A DNA stretch of 64,000 nucleotides from Hyphomicrobium_A sp036559705 (GCA_036559705.1 DATBSP010000139.1:62001-126000); one strand, 5' to 3'; positions 25,687-35,990 are shown, numbered from the stretch's first letter. Notes: generated by a model from the letters alone, not told the origin. Program-made: numbers and translations.

Positions 25687-28014
25687 ATGGGTCACGCTGA
25701 CGAGCAGCACCGTAACTTCGTGTTCTCGTTCGGGCTGGAGAAGCTTGGGCTCGTTGCGCTGAAAGCTCCCGCCCTCGTGGCTGTCCTCATCGCGGTCGCC
25801 ACTATCCTCGGCCTCGTGGGCCTGTCCAAGCTGCAGGTCGACGATTCCCTCTCCGAGCTGTTCCGCACCAACACCGAGGAATTCCGCCGCTACGAGGCAA
25901 TCGACAAACGCTTTCCCTCGAGCGAGTACGACGTGCTTGTCGTTGTCGAGGGTCACGACCTGCTCAAGCGCAAGCAGCTCGAGGCCTTCGCCGGACTGAC
26001 GACCGAGTTGCAACTCGTCGACGGCGTCTCGGGCCTCGTCTCCATGCTGTCGGCGCGCGGCACGCCGGATGCTTCGGGTTACGCTGCGCCACTCGTGCCC
26101 GACGAGATGCCCGAGGACGGTCCCGCTTACGACGCGATGATCGACACGCTCAAGTCGAACGATATCGTCAAAGGCAAGTTCCTCTCCGACGACGGCCAGC
26201 TGGCGATGATCATCATCGCGCTCGACCGCAAGGTCGTGGAGGAGAAGACCGCGAAGGTCGTCATCGGCGACATCAACACGACGGTCGACGAGCAGCTCAA
26301 GGACACGGGCCTGACGGCGAAGATGACCGGCGCGCCGGTCATGCAGCTCGAGATCCGCAACGCCGTCGAACGCGACCAGCTGCTCTACAACGGCCTCGGC
26401 CTGCTGTTCGGCGCCGTCATCGCCGTCATCTTCTTCCGCCGCGTCTCCCTGATGCTCGTTGCCGCGCTGCCGCCGGTGCTGGCAGTGATCTGGTCACTCG
26501 GCCTGCTCGGCTGGATGGGCTTCAAGCTCAATCTGTTCCTCAATGTCATGACGCCGCTGATCATGGTCATGGGCTTTGCCGACAGCATGCAGATGGTGTC
26601 GGCCATCCGCATCCGGCTGCGCGAGGGCGACGACCGCTACCAGGCTGTGCGCTTTGCCATCAACATCGTCGGTCCGGCCTGCGTGCTGGCGCACGGCGTG
26701 GCGTTGTTGGCTTTCCTCGCGTTGTTGCTCTCCGATTCCGGTCTCATCCGCACTTTCGGCATGGCCGGCGCTCTCGCCGTGCTCATCTCCTTTATCGCCG
26801 TCATCCTGGTCCTGCCGCTCCTCGGCGTCATGCTCATCCGCAACGAGGAGACGTTGGCCAAGGATCGCACGCCGGCAGATGCGCTAATGGACGGTCTCGG
26901 CGTCATTGTCGGCCAGATCGTCGACCGAGTGGTGCACCGGCCCTATCTCTATTCGCTCATCGGCATCGTTTTGTTCTTCCTGTTCGGCGCCGCCTTCGCC
27001 GACCTGCCGACGCGCTACCGCCTCGCCGACCAGGTGCCCGACCGCGAGCAGGCGCTCGACGCCACGAGCCGCATCGACCAGAAGCTCACCGGCGCCAATC
27101 CGGTGCACGTGATGATCGAGTGGACCGATGGCACGCCGCTCTATTCGCCGAAGACCCTCGCCGTCATCGGCCAGGTGCACAACGCGCTCGAAAAGGAGGC
27201 CGGCCTCGGCAACGTGTGGTCGGTCGAAAGCCTGAGGCGCTGGTTGCACGAGGCGGGCGATGACCGCATCGAGACCGTGCAGAAGTTCGTCGGCTTCCTG
27301 CCCGACCATCTGGTGCGCCGCTTCATCGCTGAGGATCAGAAGGCCGTGCTGGTGACGGGACGTCTGCCGGACGTCGATTCCAGCCACATTCTGCCGGTGG
27401 TCGAGAAGATCGACCGCTCGCTCGACGGCATCCGCGCCGCCAACCCGACCTTCCAGATATCGGTCACCGGCCTGCCGGCGGTAGCCGCCCGCAATAGCGC
27501 CCGCATGATCGATCAGCTGAAGGAAAGCATCCCTCTCTGCGTCGCCTTCGCCGGCGTCATGCTGGGCATGGCATTTCGCTCGCCGTTCGTCGCCGTCGTC
27601 AGTCTACTGCCCGGCCTGTTCCCGGTGCTCGCGTCCGGCGCGTTGCTGTGGACGCAGGGGGCCGGGCTCGAGTTTGCCTCGGTCGTTGCCCTGCTGGTCG
27701 TTTTCGGGCTCGGCATCGACGCGCTCATCCACTTTCTCAACCGGTTGCGCTTGGAGGAGAGGAAAGGCGACGCACCCGAACTCGCCATTCGACGCGCGCG
27801 CGTGCTGGTTGGGCCGGCCATCATTCTGACGACGATCGTGCTCGCTTTCGGGCTCGGCGTGACGGTGTTCTCCGACCTGCCGTCGCTGCGTACGTTCGGC
27901 CTCGTGTGCGGCTTCACGCTGCTCGCCTCTCTGATCGCCGATCTCGTGTTCCTGCCAGCGACGATCATGGTCGGGCGGCGGCTGTGGCCGCACAAGCCCG
28001 GCAATCCGGACTAG
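25687..28014 (+). CDS. MMPL/RND-family lipid exporter, HpnN-like
   Basis: 775 residues, twelve predicted membrane helices in the RND arrangement: one at 28-46, a periplasmic loop to about 235, five at about 237-385, a second single helix at about 425, a second loop, and a last group from 620. The conserved GxxxD segment MVMGFADSMQMVSA in TM4 and its counterpart VVFGLGIDALIHFLNRLRLEE in TM10 are present, as in MMPL and hopanoid exporters. Hopanoid or other lipid export to the outer membrane is likely; no hpn gene is close enough to prove it. Confidence 0.82.
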   Translation: MGHADEQHRNFVFSFGLEKLGLVALKAPALVAVLIAVATILGLVGLSKLQVDDSLSELFRTNTEEFRRYEAIDKRFPSSEYDVLVVVEGHDLLKRKQLEAFAGLTTELQLVDGVSGLVSMLSARGTPDASGYAAPLVPDEMPEDGPAYDAMIDTLKSNDIVKGKFLSDDGQLAMIIIALDRKVVEEKTAKVVIGDINTTVDEQLKDTGLTAKMTGAPVMQLEIRNAVERDQLLYNGLGLLFGAVIAVIFFRRVSLMLVAALPPVLAVIWSLGLLGWMGFKLNLFLNVMTPLIMVMGFADSMQMVSAIRIRLREGDDRYQAVRFAINIVGPACVLAHGVALLAFLALLLSDSGLIRTFGMAGALAVLISFIAVILVLPLLGVMLIRNEETLAKDRTPADALMDGLGVIVGQIVDRVVHRPYLYSLIGIVLFFLFGAAFADLPTRYRLADQVPDREQALDATSRIDQKLTGANPVHVMIEWTDGTPLYSPKTLAVIGQVHNALEKEAGLGNVWSVESLRRWLHEAGDDRIETVQKFVGFLPDHLVRRFIAEDQKAVLVTGRLPDVDSSHILPVVEKIDRSLDGIRAANPTFQISVTGLPAVAARNSARMIDQLKESIPLCVAFAGVMLGMAFRSPFVAVVSLLPGLFPVLASGALLWTQGAGLEFASVVALLVVFGLGIDALIHFLNRLRLEERKGDAPELAIRRARVLVGPAIILTTIVLAFGLGVTVFSDLPSLRTFGLVCGFTLLASLIADLVFLPATIMVGRRLWPHKPGNPD

Positions 28015-28024
28015 TTTCCTCGCC

Positions 28025-28696
28025 CTAGCAAGGCATCAGCCGCGCGATGGCCGGCTCCAGCTCGTCGAAGTGGTCTATGACGACGTCGGGCGCGAACTCG
28101 CGCACCGGCGTTTCCGTATAGCCGAAGCTGACGCCGATCACCGGCACCCGCGCCGCCTTGGCCGTGGCGACGTCAACGCCGCTGTCGCCAATCATTATGG
28201 CCCGTGACTTGTCGCCTCCTGCCATCTTGATGGTGCCGAGCAACGCCTCCGGGTGGGGCTTGGCCGAGTGAAGCGTGTCGCGGCCGGCGACGGCCACGAA
28301 ATAGCGGGTCATGTCGAGCGCATCGAGCAACAACCGCGACATACCTTCCATCTTGTTGGTGCACACGGCGAGCTTGACGCCGGCGGCTTGAAACTTGTCG
28401 AGCAGCGGGAGCAGCCCTTCGAACGGCCGGCTGCCGACGGCGATGTGGCTCCCGTAATAGTCGAGATAGCGCGCGAGCAGCGCCTCGTGCTGGGCGGGTG
28501 TCATGCTCTCGGCGGCGGGCCCCACGGCGCGCTCGATCATGTGCCGGGCGCCGTGCCCGACGAACGGCCGCAGCGTTCCCTCGTCGACGCGCGGCAGCCC
28601 CAGGTGATCGAGCACGTGGTTGGTCGAGGCGACGAGGTCCGGCGCCGTGTCGACGAGCGTGCCATCGAGATCGAAGACGAGGGTCAGGTCGCGCAT
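28025..28696 (-). CDS. gph: Phosphoglycolate phosphatase-like HAD hydrolase
   Basis: 223 residues from ATG 28696 with GGAGG 4 bases upstream. HAD motif I LVFDLDGTLVDTAPD, motif II VCTNK, motif III with Lys in SAKPHP, and motif IV IMIGDSGVDVATAKAA. The cap domain and length match Gph, which removes 2-phosphoglycolate formed by DNA repair or photorespiration. It is convergent with the RND gene, 10 bases apart. Confidence 0.88.
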   Translation of the reverse strand: MRDLTLVFDLDGTLVDTAPDLVASTNHVLDHLGLPRVDEGTLRPFVGHGARHMIERAVGPAAESMTPAQHEALLARYLDYYGSHIAVGSRPFEGLLPLLDKFQAAGVKLAVCTNKMEGMSRLLLDALDMTRYFVAVAGRDTLHSAKPHPEALLGTIKMAGGDKSRAIMIGDSGVDVATAKAARVPVIGVSFGYTETPVREFAPDVVIDHFDELEPAIARLMPC

Positions 28697-28833
28697 GGGT
28701 CCTCCATAGCGCATGCAAGGGCTGCGACGAGAGCCGTCGCGGCGCCGCAGGCTGGGTTATGTACCTTGAAACCTGGGGGGGCGCATCTTAGACAATGGCT
28801 GGCCGGCTAGCCTGTCGTAACCCGGTGCTACCG

Positions 28834-30279
28834 ATGGACAAAAAGGTGATCACGCTATTGCGGACGCAAGCCTTCATCGACGGGGCTTGGGTGGGTGAGC
28901 CGCGCTTGCCGGTCACCGACAAGGCAACCGGCGAGGAGATTGCCCGCGTTCCCGCCATGGGCGCCGATGAGACCAACGCCGCCATCCAGGCGGCGCACCG
29001 CGCATTGCCGGCCTGGTCGAAGCTGCTCGCCAAGGAGCGCGCCAAAATCATCCGCCGCTGGTATGAGCTGATCGTCGAGCACGCCGACGAGCTCGCTCTG
29101 CTGCTAACCAAGGAGCAGGGCAAGCCGCTGCCCGAGGCGAAGGGCGAGATCCTTTACGGCGCCGCCTTCGTCGAGCTGTTCGCCGAGGAGGCAAAGCGCA
29201 TCTACGGCGAGACCATCCCGACGCACAAGGCAGATGCCCGTGTCGTCATCATGAAGCAGCCGGTCGGCGTCGTCGCCGCCATCACGCCGTGGAATTTCCC
29301 CTCGGCCATGATCACGCGCAAGGTTTCCCCGGCGCTCGCCGCCGGCTGCACAGTCGTCGTCAAGCCGGCCGAGGATACGCCCCTGTCGGCCTTGGCGCTC
29401 GCCGAATTGGCGCAGCGTGCCGGCGTACCGAAGGGAGTGCTCAATGTCGTCACCGCCAAGGACCCGGTGCCGGTCGGCCGGGCGCTGACCGAAAGCCCGC
29501 TCGTGCGCATGGTGACCTTCACCGGCTCTACCGAGGTGGGCAAGATCCTCATGGAGCAGGCCGCCCGCACGGTGAAGCGCGTCGGCATGGAGCTCGGCGG
29601 CAATGCGCCGTTCATCGTCTTCGACGACGCCGACCTCGATCGCGCGGTCGCCGGCGCGCTGGCCTCCAAGTTCCGCAACGCAGGGCAGACGTGCGTATGT
29701 GCCAACCGCATCCTCGTGCAGGACGGCGTCTATGAAGCGTTCGCCGCCAAGCTCACCGCCGCCGTCAAGGAGCTGAAGGTCGGCGCTGGCACTGAGTCAG
29801 GCGTCACCGTCGGCCCGCTGATTAACAAGGACGCCATCAAGAAGGTCGAACAGCATGTCGCCGATGCCGTCGCGCACGGCGCCACGATCGTCATCGGCGG
29901 CAAACCTTCCCCACTGGGCGGCAACTTCTACGAGCCGACCGTCCTCACCGGCGTCACGCCGCAGATGCGCGTTGCGCGCGAAGAGACGTTCGGCCCGGTC
30001 GCCCCCCTGTTCCGCTTCAAGACGGAAGAGGAAGCGGTGCGTATGGCCAACGACACGCCGTTCGGTCTCGCTGCCTATTTCTTCACCCGCGATCTCGGAC
30101 GTTGCTGGCGCGTCGCCGAGGCATTGGAATACGGCATCGTCGGTGTGAACGAGGGAATCACCTCCACCGAAATCGCCCCGTTCGGCGGCTGGAAGGAAAG
30201 CGGGGTCGGCCGCGAAGGATCCCACCACGGTATCGAGGAATTTCTCGAGACCAAGTACACTCTGATGGGCGGCCTATAA
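28834..30279 (+). CDS. gabD: NAD(P)-dependent succinate-semialdehyde dehydrogenase
   Basis: 481 residues from ATG 28834; 28795 is an alternative start but GabD proteins begin about here (LLRTQAFIDGAW). Aldehyde dehydrogenase fold with NAD site TPWNFPSAMITRKVSPALAAG, FTGSTEVGK, the general base in MELGGNAPFIVF and the catalytic Cys in GQTCVCANRI. The second cysteine two residues after the nucleophile is typical of GabD. It oxidises succinic semialdehyde to succinate in the GABA shunt. Confidence 0.9.
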   Translation: MDKKVITLLRTQAFIDGAWVGEPRLPVTDKATGEEIARVPAMGADETNAAIQAAHRALPAWSKLLAKERAKIIRRWYELIVEHADELALLLTKEQGKPLPEAKGEILYGAAFVELFAEEAKRIYGETIPTHKADARVVIMKQPVGVVAAITPWNFPSAMITRKVSPALAAGCTVVVKPAEDTPLSALALAELAQRAGVPKGVLNVVTAKDPVPVGRALTESPLVRMVTFTGSTEVGKILMEQAARTVKRVGMELGGNAPFIVFDDADLDRAVAGALASKFRNAGQTCVCANRILVQDGVYEAFAAKLTAAVKELKVGAGTESGVTVGPLINKDAIKKVEQHVADAVAHGATIVIGGKPSPLGGNFYEPTVLTGVTPQMRVAREETFGPVAPLFRFKTEEEAVRMANDTPFGLAAYFFTRDLGRCWRVAEALEYGIVGVNEGITSTEIAPFGGWKESGVGREGSHHGIEEFLETKYTLMGGL

Positions 30280-30359
30280 CCGAACCGCAACCTCACTCTT
30301 GCGTCCGCCGCGCCTTACGCGTACGGCAGCGGCATCGGATGCAAGCGGCGGGGAAAGCC

Positions 30360-31073
30360 ATGAGCAATGACGCCTTGAAGGTCGCAGCCTCGGAGCGCGC
30401 ACTCGAGTATGTCGAAAGCGGAATGCGGCTCGGCCTCGGCACCGGCTCGACGGCCGCGAAGTTCGTCGACCTGCTCGGCAAGAAGGTTGCCGGCGGTCTC
30501 GAGGTCGTTTGTGTCGCCACCTCCGCTGCGACGCAGACGCAGGCCGAGGCTCTCGGCATCCGCATGGCAACGCTGGACGATCTGCCGTTTCTAGATCTGA
30601 CCGTCGACGGTGCCGACGAGGTCGATGGCGAGCTGCGCTTGATCAAAGGCGGCGGCGGCGCCCTGTTGCGCGAGAAGATCGTTGCCACCGCGTCCGGCCG
30701 CATGATCGTCATCGCCGACGCCTCCAAGAAGGTCGAGACCCTGGGCGCCTTCCCGCTGCCGCTCGAGGTCGTGCCCTTCGGCCTCACGGCGACCCGCCAC
30801 ATGATCACCGCGCTTGCCGCCGACGTCGGCTGCGAGGGCGATATCCGCGTGCGCACGCTGGCAGGCGGCAAGCCGTTCCTCACCGACGGTGGCAATCTCA
30901 TTCTCGATTGCCACTTCGGCCGAATCGACGAGCCCGAGGAGCTGGACGAGGCTCTGAAGCTCATCCCCGGCGTCGTCGAGAACGGCTTGTTCATCGGCAT
31001 CGCCGACCTTGCCGTCATCGCCGGCGGCGGCGGCATAACCCTGCTTGGCGCCGACGACGGCGGCGGCGTATGA
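30360..31073 (+). CDS. rpiA: Ribose-5-phosphate isomerase A
   Basis: 237 residues from ATG 30360 after GGGGAA. The frame runs far upstream into gabD, but RpiA similarity starts here. GLGTGSTAAKFVD, TVDGADEVDGELRLIKGGGGALLREKIVA and the catalytic lysine in GGKPFLTDGGN are all intact. It interconverts ribose and ribulose 5-phosphates in the pentose phosphate pathway, next to a glutathione reductase that uses the NADPH made there. Confidence 0.95.
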   Translation: MSNDALKVAASERALEYVESGMRLGLGTGSTAAKFVDLLGKKVAGGLEVVCVATSAATQTQAEALGIRMATLDDLPFLDLTVDGADEVDGELRLIKGGGGALLREKIVATASGRMIVIADASKKVETLGAFPLPLEVVPFGLTATRHMITALAADVGCEGDIRVRTLAGGKPFLTDGGNLILDCHFGRIDEPEELDEALKLIPGVVENGLFIGIADLAVIAGGGGITLLGADDGGGV

Positions 31074-31096
31074 CGCTCTGAGGCGGCAACGCACGT

Positions 31097-32479
31097 ATGG
31101 CTAAATTCGACTACGATCTGTTTGTGATCGGTGCCGGCTCGGGCGGTGTACGCGCGGGTCGTATCGCGGCCGGCTACGGCGCCAAGGTCGCCATCGCGGA
31201 AGAATATCGCGTCGGCGGCACTTGCGTCATCCGCGGCTGCGTACCCAAGAAGCTGCTTGTCTTTGCCAGCCGTTTCGCCGACGACTTCGAGGACGCCCGC
31301 GGCTTCGGCTGGACGGTCGCTGAGCCAACTTTCGATTGGCCGACGCTGGTCGCAGCTAAGGACAAGGAGATTGCGCGCCTCGAGGCCGCGTACCTGTCGG
31401 CCCTCGGCAAAGTGGGCGTCGAGCTGATCGGGGAGCGCGCGACGGTCATCGGCCCCAACGCGGTGCAACTGGCGAAATCCCGCCGCACAATCACCGCCGG
31501 TAAGATACTCATCGCGACAGGTGGCACGCCTTGGCTCGCCGAGCCCAGACCGGGGCTCGAGCACGTCATCACTTCCAACGAGGCGTTCGATTTGCCGCGC
31601 CTGCCGGAGCGGATCATCATCGCCGGTGGCGGCTACGTCGCCATGGAGTTCGCCGGCATTTTCGCGAACCTCGGCGTCGAGACGACGATTGTCTATCGCG
31701 GCGACAAGATCCTGCGCGGCTTCGACGAGGATCTGCGCGACCGTCTAACCGAGGCCTACGTCAAGCAGGGCATCCGCATCGTCACCGGGCATATCTTCAC
31801 CCGCTTCGAGAAGACCGGCGCCGGGCTCGTCGGGCATCTGTCGAACGGCACATCGCTGACCGCCGAGCAGATTATGTTCGCTATCGGCCGCACGCCGAAC
31901 ACGCTCGGGCTCGGCCTCGACAAAGTTGGTGTCGAGCTCGGCTGGAACGGCCACGTCGTCGTCAACGAGTACTCGAAGTCGTCGGTCGACAGCATCTTCG
32001 CCGTTGGCGACGTAACGGACCGTGCGGCGCTGACGCCGGTCGCCATTCGCGAGGGGCACGCCTTCGCCGACACCGAATTCGGCGGCAAGCCGCGCATGAT
32101 CGAGCACACGCTCATCCCGACGGCCGTGTTCTCGACGCCCGAGGTCGCCAGCATCGGTCTCCCCGAGCATCTGGCCCAAGAACGTTGCAGCAAGCTCGAC
32201 ATCTACAAGGCCGCGTTCCGCCCGATGAAGGCGACGCTGTCGGGGCGCGACGAGCGCATGTTCATGAAGCTCATCGTCGACGGGGGATCTGGCAAGATCG
32301 TCGGCTGCCACGTGCTCGGCGAGGACGCAGCCGAGATCATCCAGATGGCGGCCATCGCCTTGCGGCTCGGCGCCACCAAAGCGGACTTCGACGCGACTAT
32401 GGCACTGCACCCGACGTCAGCCGAAGAGCTGGTCACCATGCGCGATAAGTGGATCGCGCCGACGGAAGCTGCCTGCTGA
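31097..32479 (+). CDS. gor: Glutathione-disulfide reductase
   Basis: 460 residues. FAD site YDLFVIGAGSGGVRAGR, redox disulfide GGTCVIRGCVPKK (Cys42/Cys47), NADPH site IAGGGYVAMEFAGIFANLGVE with downstream arginines, and the dimer-interface catalytic His-Glu in ALHPTSAEELVTM. This matches bacterial glutathione reductase. It follows rpiA by 23 bases and is probably co-transcribed. It would supply the glutathione needed by the glutaredoxin-type ArsC and perhaps MAPEG. Confidence 0.95.
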   Translation: MAKFDYDLFVIGAGSGGVRAGRIAAGYGAKVAIAEEYRVGGTCVIRGCVPKKLLVFASRFADDFEDARGFGWTVAEPTFDWPTLVAAKDKEIARLEAAYLSALGKVGVELIGERATVIGPNAVQLAKSRRTITAGKILIATGGTPWLAEPRPGLEHVITSNEAFDLPRLPERIIIAGGGYVAMEFAGIFANLGVETTIVYRGDKILRGFDEDLRDRLTEAYVKQGIRIVTGHIFTRFEKTGAGLVGHLSNGTSLTAEQIMFAIGRTPNTLGLGLDKVGVELGWNGHVVVNEYSKSSVDSIFAVGDVTDRAALTPVAIREGHAFADTEFGGKPRMIEHTLIPTAVFSTPEVASIGLPEHLAQERCSKLDIYKAAFRPMKATLSGRDERMFMKLIVDGGSGKIVGCHVLGEDAAEIIQMAAIALRLGATKADFDATMALHPTSAEELVTMRDKWIAPTEAAC

Positions 32480-32507
32480 AATCGCACGGGCAAGTTGGAG
32501 AGTTGGA

Positions 32508-33263
32508 ATGCCTCGGCTGAAAGACAAGATCGCGCTCATCACCGGCTCGGCCGCCGGCATCGGACTAGCCACAGCGCAGCTGTTCGCCGCCGAGGGCGCG
32601 CACGTCTACATCACAGATGTCGATGGCGAGGGCTGCAAGAAGGCGGCGGCCGGGCTCGTCGCCAAGGGCCTCGGCGCCACGGCGATGACGGTCGATGTCT
32701 CGCGCGGCCAGGACGTCAACGCGCTAATGCGCATGATCGAGCAGCAGCACCGGAGACTCGACGTTGTTGTCAACAATGCCGGCATCAACATCCGCACCGA
32801 CTTCCGCAACATGACGGATGCTGACTGGGTGCGCCTGCGGGAGGTGAACCTCGACGGCATCATTCGGATCGCCCGCGATGCCTTCCCGCTGTTGAAGGCT
32901 TCGGGCCGCGCCTCGCTGATCAACCTTGCCTCGATCATGGGGCATCGCGGGATGCGCACGCTGGCCGCCTACGGTGCCACCAAGGGCGCCATCTCGGCAC
33001 TGACCCGCGGTCTCGCCGTCGAGTATGCGCCGTTCGGCATCCGGGTGAATGCGCTGGCGCCCGGCTTCATCGAGACGGCACTGACCGAGCGCGTGTTGCG
33101 CATCGAGGCGTTTTCCAAGGCGTTGCTAGAGCAAACACCGCTGCGCCGCTTCGGCACCTCGGAGGATGTGGCTCAGGCGGCGATGTTCTTCGCCTCGGAC
33201 GAATCCGCCTTCATCACCGGCGCCGAACTCGCCATCGACGGCGGCATGGCCGCCACGCTTTAG
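32508..33263 (+). CDS. SDR-family oxidoreductase
   Basis: 251 residues. Classical short-chain dehydrogenase: cofactor motif TGSAAGIG, NNAG (VVNNAGINIR), catalytic Ser in LASIMGHRG, YxxxK as YGATKG, and C-terminal ITGAELAIDGGMAATL. The Asp at the end of beta-2 (ITDVDGE) favours NAD(H). Substrate unknown. It lies 28 bases after gor and ends 3 bases before the convergent YbdK gene. Confidence 0.92.
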   Translation: MPRLKDKIALITGSAAGIGLATAQLFAAEGAHVYITDVDGEGCKKAAAGLVAKGLGATAMTVDVSRGQDVNALMRMIEQQHRRLDVVVNNAGINIRTDFRNMTDADWVRLREVNLDGIIRIARDAFPLLKASGRASLINLASIMGHRGMRTLAAYGATKGAISALTRGLAVEYAPFGIRVNALAPGFIETALTERVLRIEAFSKALLEQTPLRRFGTSEDVAQAAMFFASDESAFITGAELAIDGGMAATL

Positions 33264-33266
33264 GTT

Positions 33267-34400
33267 TTACGTGCCGGCGACGGTTTCGGCGATGAGCTGG
33301 TCGACGACGCCGACGAGTGCGTCATCGACGGTCGCCCCGTCCGCGAGTAGCTTCTCATAGCGTGCGACCTGCCGGTCAGCGCTGGTGCCGCCGGTCGCGA
33401 TATTGAGCGCGTGCCGCACCTCGCGCTCGCAGCCCAACACGGCCGCATCCTCGGCGATCAGGTCGATCAGCTCGTCGATCAGCGCGGCAAAGGGGACGAG
33501 CTTGCCCTTGCCAAAATCGAACAAGGTCTCGCGTACGCCATAGCGCTGCGCCCGCCAGCGGTTCTCCTCGATGAGGAAGGACGGGTACGAGCGCCACTTC
33601 TGGTTGGCGGCGCGCAGGCGCCACAGCAGGCGCAACGTGCAGGCGAACAGGGCCGCAATGGAAATCGCATCGTCGATGCGCGTGCACACATCTGTGACGC
33701 GCAATTCCAGCGTCGGGAACTTGGCCGATGGCCGCAGATCCCACCAGATCTTGGTGGCATCCTCGATCACCTTGTTGCGCACCAGCACGTCGACGGTGCG
33801 CTGGTACTCGCCGTAGCTCTCGAAGCGCTGCGGCAGCCCGGTACGCGGCAGCTCGTGAAATACGGCGAGGCGATAGCTCTTGAGGCCCGTGTCCTCGCCC
33901 TGCCAGAAGGGCGAAGACGTCGACAGCATCAGCAGGTGCGGCAGGAAATAGCGTACCTGGTTCATGAGATCGATGCGTAGCTCGTCGTCCTCGATAGCGA
34001 CGTGCACGTGCATGCCGCAGATGGCGAGGCGCCGCCCGATGCCGGCGAAGTCGACGGCGAGTGCTTGGTAGCGCGCCTTTGGCGTCGGCTCGAGGGTCGA
34101 CCGGTCGGCGAACGGGTGAGTGGAGGCGGCGATCGGCGCGATGGCATACTTGGCAGACGCGTCGGCGATGGTCCGCCGCAGGCCGGCGAGCTCACGCCGC
34201 GCCGCCTTGAAGTCCCGGCACACACTGGTGCCGATCTCGATTTGCGAACGGAAGAACTCGGGCGCCACCTGCTTGCCGAGGACCGTCTCGCACTCGGTCA
34301 TCAGCTCGGCCGGCGCGGCCGCAAAGCCGCGCGATTCCAGGTCGACGAGGTGGTACTCCTCCTCGATGCCGAAGGTGAAGGAGGGTTCCTTGGCGCTCAT
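33267..34400 (-). CDS. Carboxylate-amine ligase, YbdK/GCS2 family
   Basis: 377 residues from ATG 34400, where similarity begins (FTFGIEEEYHLVDLESRGF). The GCS2 core is visible: MHVHVAIEDDELRIDLMNQVRYFLPHLLMLSTSSPFWQGEDTGLKSYR, and LELRVTDVCTRIDDAISIAAL. Members are weak glutamate-cysteine ligases; true GSH synthesis in alphaproteobacteria usually uses another GshA, so the role is uncertain. Confidence 0.88.
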   Translation of the reverse strand: MSAKEPSFTFGIEEEYHLVDLESRGFAAAPAELMTECETVLGKQVAPEFFRSQIEIGTSVCRDFKAARRELAGLRRTIADASAKYAIAPIAASTHPFADRSTLEPTPKARYQALAVDFAGIGRRLAICGMHVHVAIEDDELRIDLMNQVRYFLPHLLMLSTSSPFWQGEDTGLKSYRLAVFHELPRTGLPQRFESYGEYQRTVDVLVRNKVIEDATKIWWDLRPSAKFPTLELRVTDVCTRIDDAISIAALFACTLRLLWRLRAANQKWRSYPSFLIEENRWRAQRYGVRETLFDFGKGKLVPFAALIDELIDLIAEDAAVLGCEREVRHALNIATGGTSADRQVARYEKLLADGATVDDALVGVVDQLIAETVAGT

Positions 34401-34580
34401 GGGACTGGGGGCGGCTCCGCTCGATGCGCGTATGCAACATTCCGCCGTCCGGTCGCTGGTCATGCTGCCCGGGGTAGCTTATATGCTGCGACGAATGGCA
34501 TAATGCCCTGAAATCGATGCGCTTGCGTTACCGCGCCGGACCACCTTCGGCCTCGCACGGTGCCCCGAGGGAGAGTTGAG

Positions 34581-35981
34581 ATGGCGATAGCGTGGTCTCC
34601 GGATAGCTGGCGGTCGAAGCCGATCGTGCAGGTGCCGGCCTATCCAGATCAGGTCGCACTGGCCGATGTCGAGGCCAAGATCGCCTCATATCCGCCGCTC
34701 GTCTTCGCCGGCGAGGCCGACAAGCTGAAGCGCGCCCTGGCCGACGTCGCGGCCGGCAACGCTTTCCTATTGCAGGGCGGCGACTGTGCCGAAAGCTTTG
34801 CCGAGCACGGCGCCAACCACATCCGCGAGCTGTTCCGCATCTTTCTGCAGATGGCCGTCGTCCTCACCTATGCCGGCGGCGTGCCGGTGGTGAAGGTCGG
34901 GCGCATCGCCGGCCAGTTCGCCAAGCCTCGCTCTTCGCCGACCGAAAAGGTCGATGGCAAGGAGCTGCCGAGCTATCGCGGCGACATCATCAACGGGGGC
35001 GCCTTCACCGAAGCCGACCGCATTCCCGATCCGCACCGCCAGCTCGAGGCTTACCGGCAGTCGGCTGCGACGCTCAACTTGCTGCGCGCTTTCTCCGAGG
35101 GAGGTTATGCCAGCCTCGACAACGTGTTGCGCTGGCTGCTGGACTTCGAGCACAAGAGCCCCTTCGGCAAGAAGTACCGCGAAATGGGCGAGCAGATTCA
35201 AACCGCGCTGCGTTTCATGCGCTCGTGCGGCGTGACGTCCGAGACCGTCCCGGCTCTGGGCCGCACCTCGTTCTACACAAGCCACGAGGCGCTGCTGCTC
35301 GGGTACGAGCAGGCACTCGTGCGCCGCGACGAAGCCGGCGGCACGCAGGCGCCGTACGCCACCTCGGGCCACATGCTGTGGATCGGCGATCGCACCCGCC
35401 AGCCCGATCATGCACACATCGAGTTCCTGCGCGGTATCCGTAACCCTGTCGGCATCAAGGTAGGCCCGTCGCTCGATGCGGACGGCCTGTTGCGCCTCAT
35501 CGACATCTTGAACCCGACCGATGAGCCGGGGCGCCTGACGCTCATCTGCCGCTTTGGCTCCGACAAGGTCGAGAAGCACTTGCCGGCGTTGATCCGTGCG
35601 GTGGAGCGCGATGGCCGCGTCGTCGTCTGGTCGTGCGACCCGATGCACGGCAACACCATCGGTGCGGCTGGCGGCCTAAAGACACGACCCTTCGACCGCA
35701 TTCTCAAGGAAGCGGAATCGTTCTTCGCCATCCACCGCGCCGAGGGAACGGTCGCCGGCGGCATCCACGTCGAGATGACGGGTTCGCCGGTCACCGAGTG
35801 CACGGGCGGCGCGTCGGCGAATATCTCCGAGGCACAATTGAAGGATCGCTACGACACGCTGTGCGATCCGCGTCTCAACGCCGACCAGGCGCTGGAGCTC
35901 GCTTTCCTGATCTCCGAGCGCCTGAAGCAGGAGCGTGAGCAGGCCGGCCGCACGCCGACGCCGATCACTGCCTTCGGCTGA
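34581..35981 (+). CDS. aroG: 3-deoxy-7-phosphoheptulonate synthase, class II (plant type)
   Basis: 466 residues from ATG 34581, after GAGGGAGAG. Class II signature: W at the N-terminus (WSPDSWRSKPIVQVPAYPD), FLLQGGDCAESFAEH (metal/active-site Cys), KVGRIAGQFAKPRSSP, GNTI in DPMHGNTIGA, and HVEMTGSPVTECTGG. It condenses PEP and erythrose 4-phosphate to start the shikimate pathway. nadE starts 9 bases downstream. Confidence 0.95.
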   Translation: MAIAWSPDSWRSKPIVQVPAYPDQVALADVEAKIASYPPLVFAGEADKLKRALADVAAGNAFLLQGGDCAESFAEHGANHIRELFRIFLQMAVVLTYAGGVPVVKVGRIAGQFAKPRSSPTEKVDGKELPSYRGDIINGGAFTEADRIPDPHRQLEAYRQSAATLNLLRAFSEGGYASLDNVLRWLLDFEHKSPFGKKYREMGEQIQTALRFMRSCGVTSETVPALGRTSFYTSHEALLLGYEQALVRRDEAGGTQAPYATSGHMLWIGDRTRQPDHAHIEFLRGIRNPVGIKVGPSLDADGLLRLIDILNPTDEPGRLTLICRFGSDKVEKHLPALIRAVERDGRVVVWSCDPMHGNTIGAAGGLKTRPFDRILKEAESFFAIHRAEGTVAGGIHVEMTGSPVTECTGGASANISEAQLKDRYDTLCDPRLNADQALELAFLISERLKQEREQAGRTPTPITAFG

Positions 35982-35990
35982 TCGGAGCCC

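Noticed and set aside
30293..31564. 423-codon frame on the minus strand
   Set aside because: Antisense to rpiA and gor, both of which have complete motifs.
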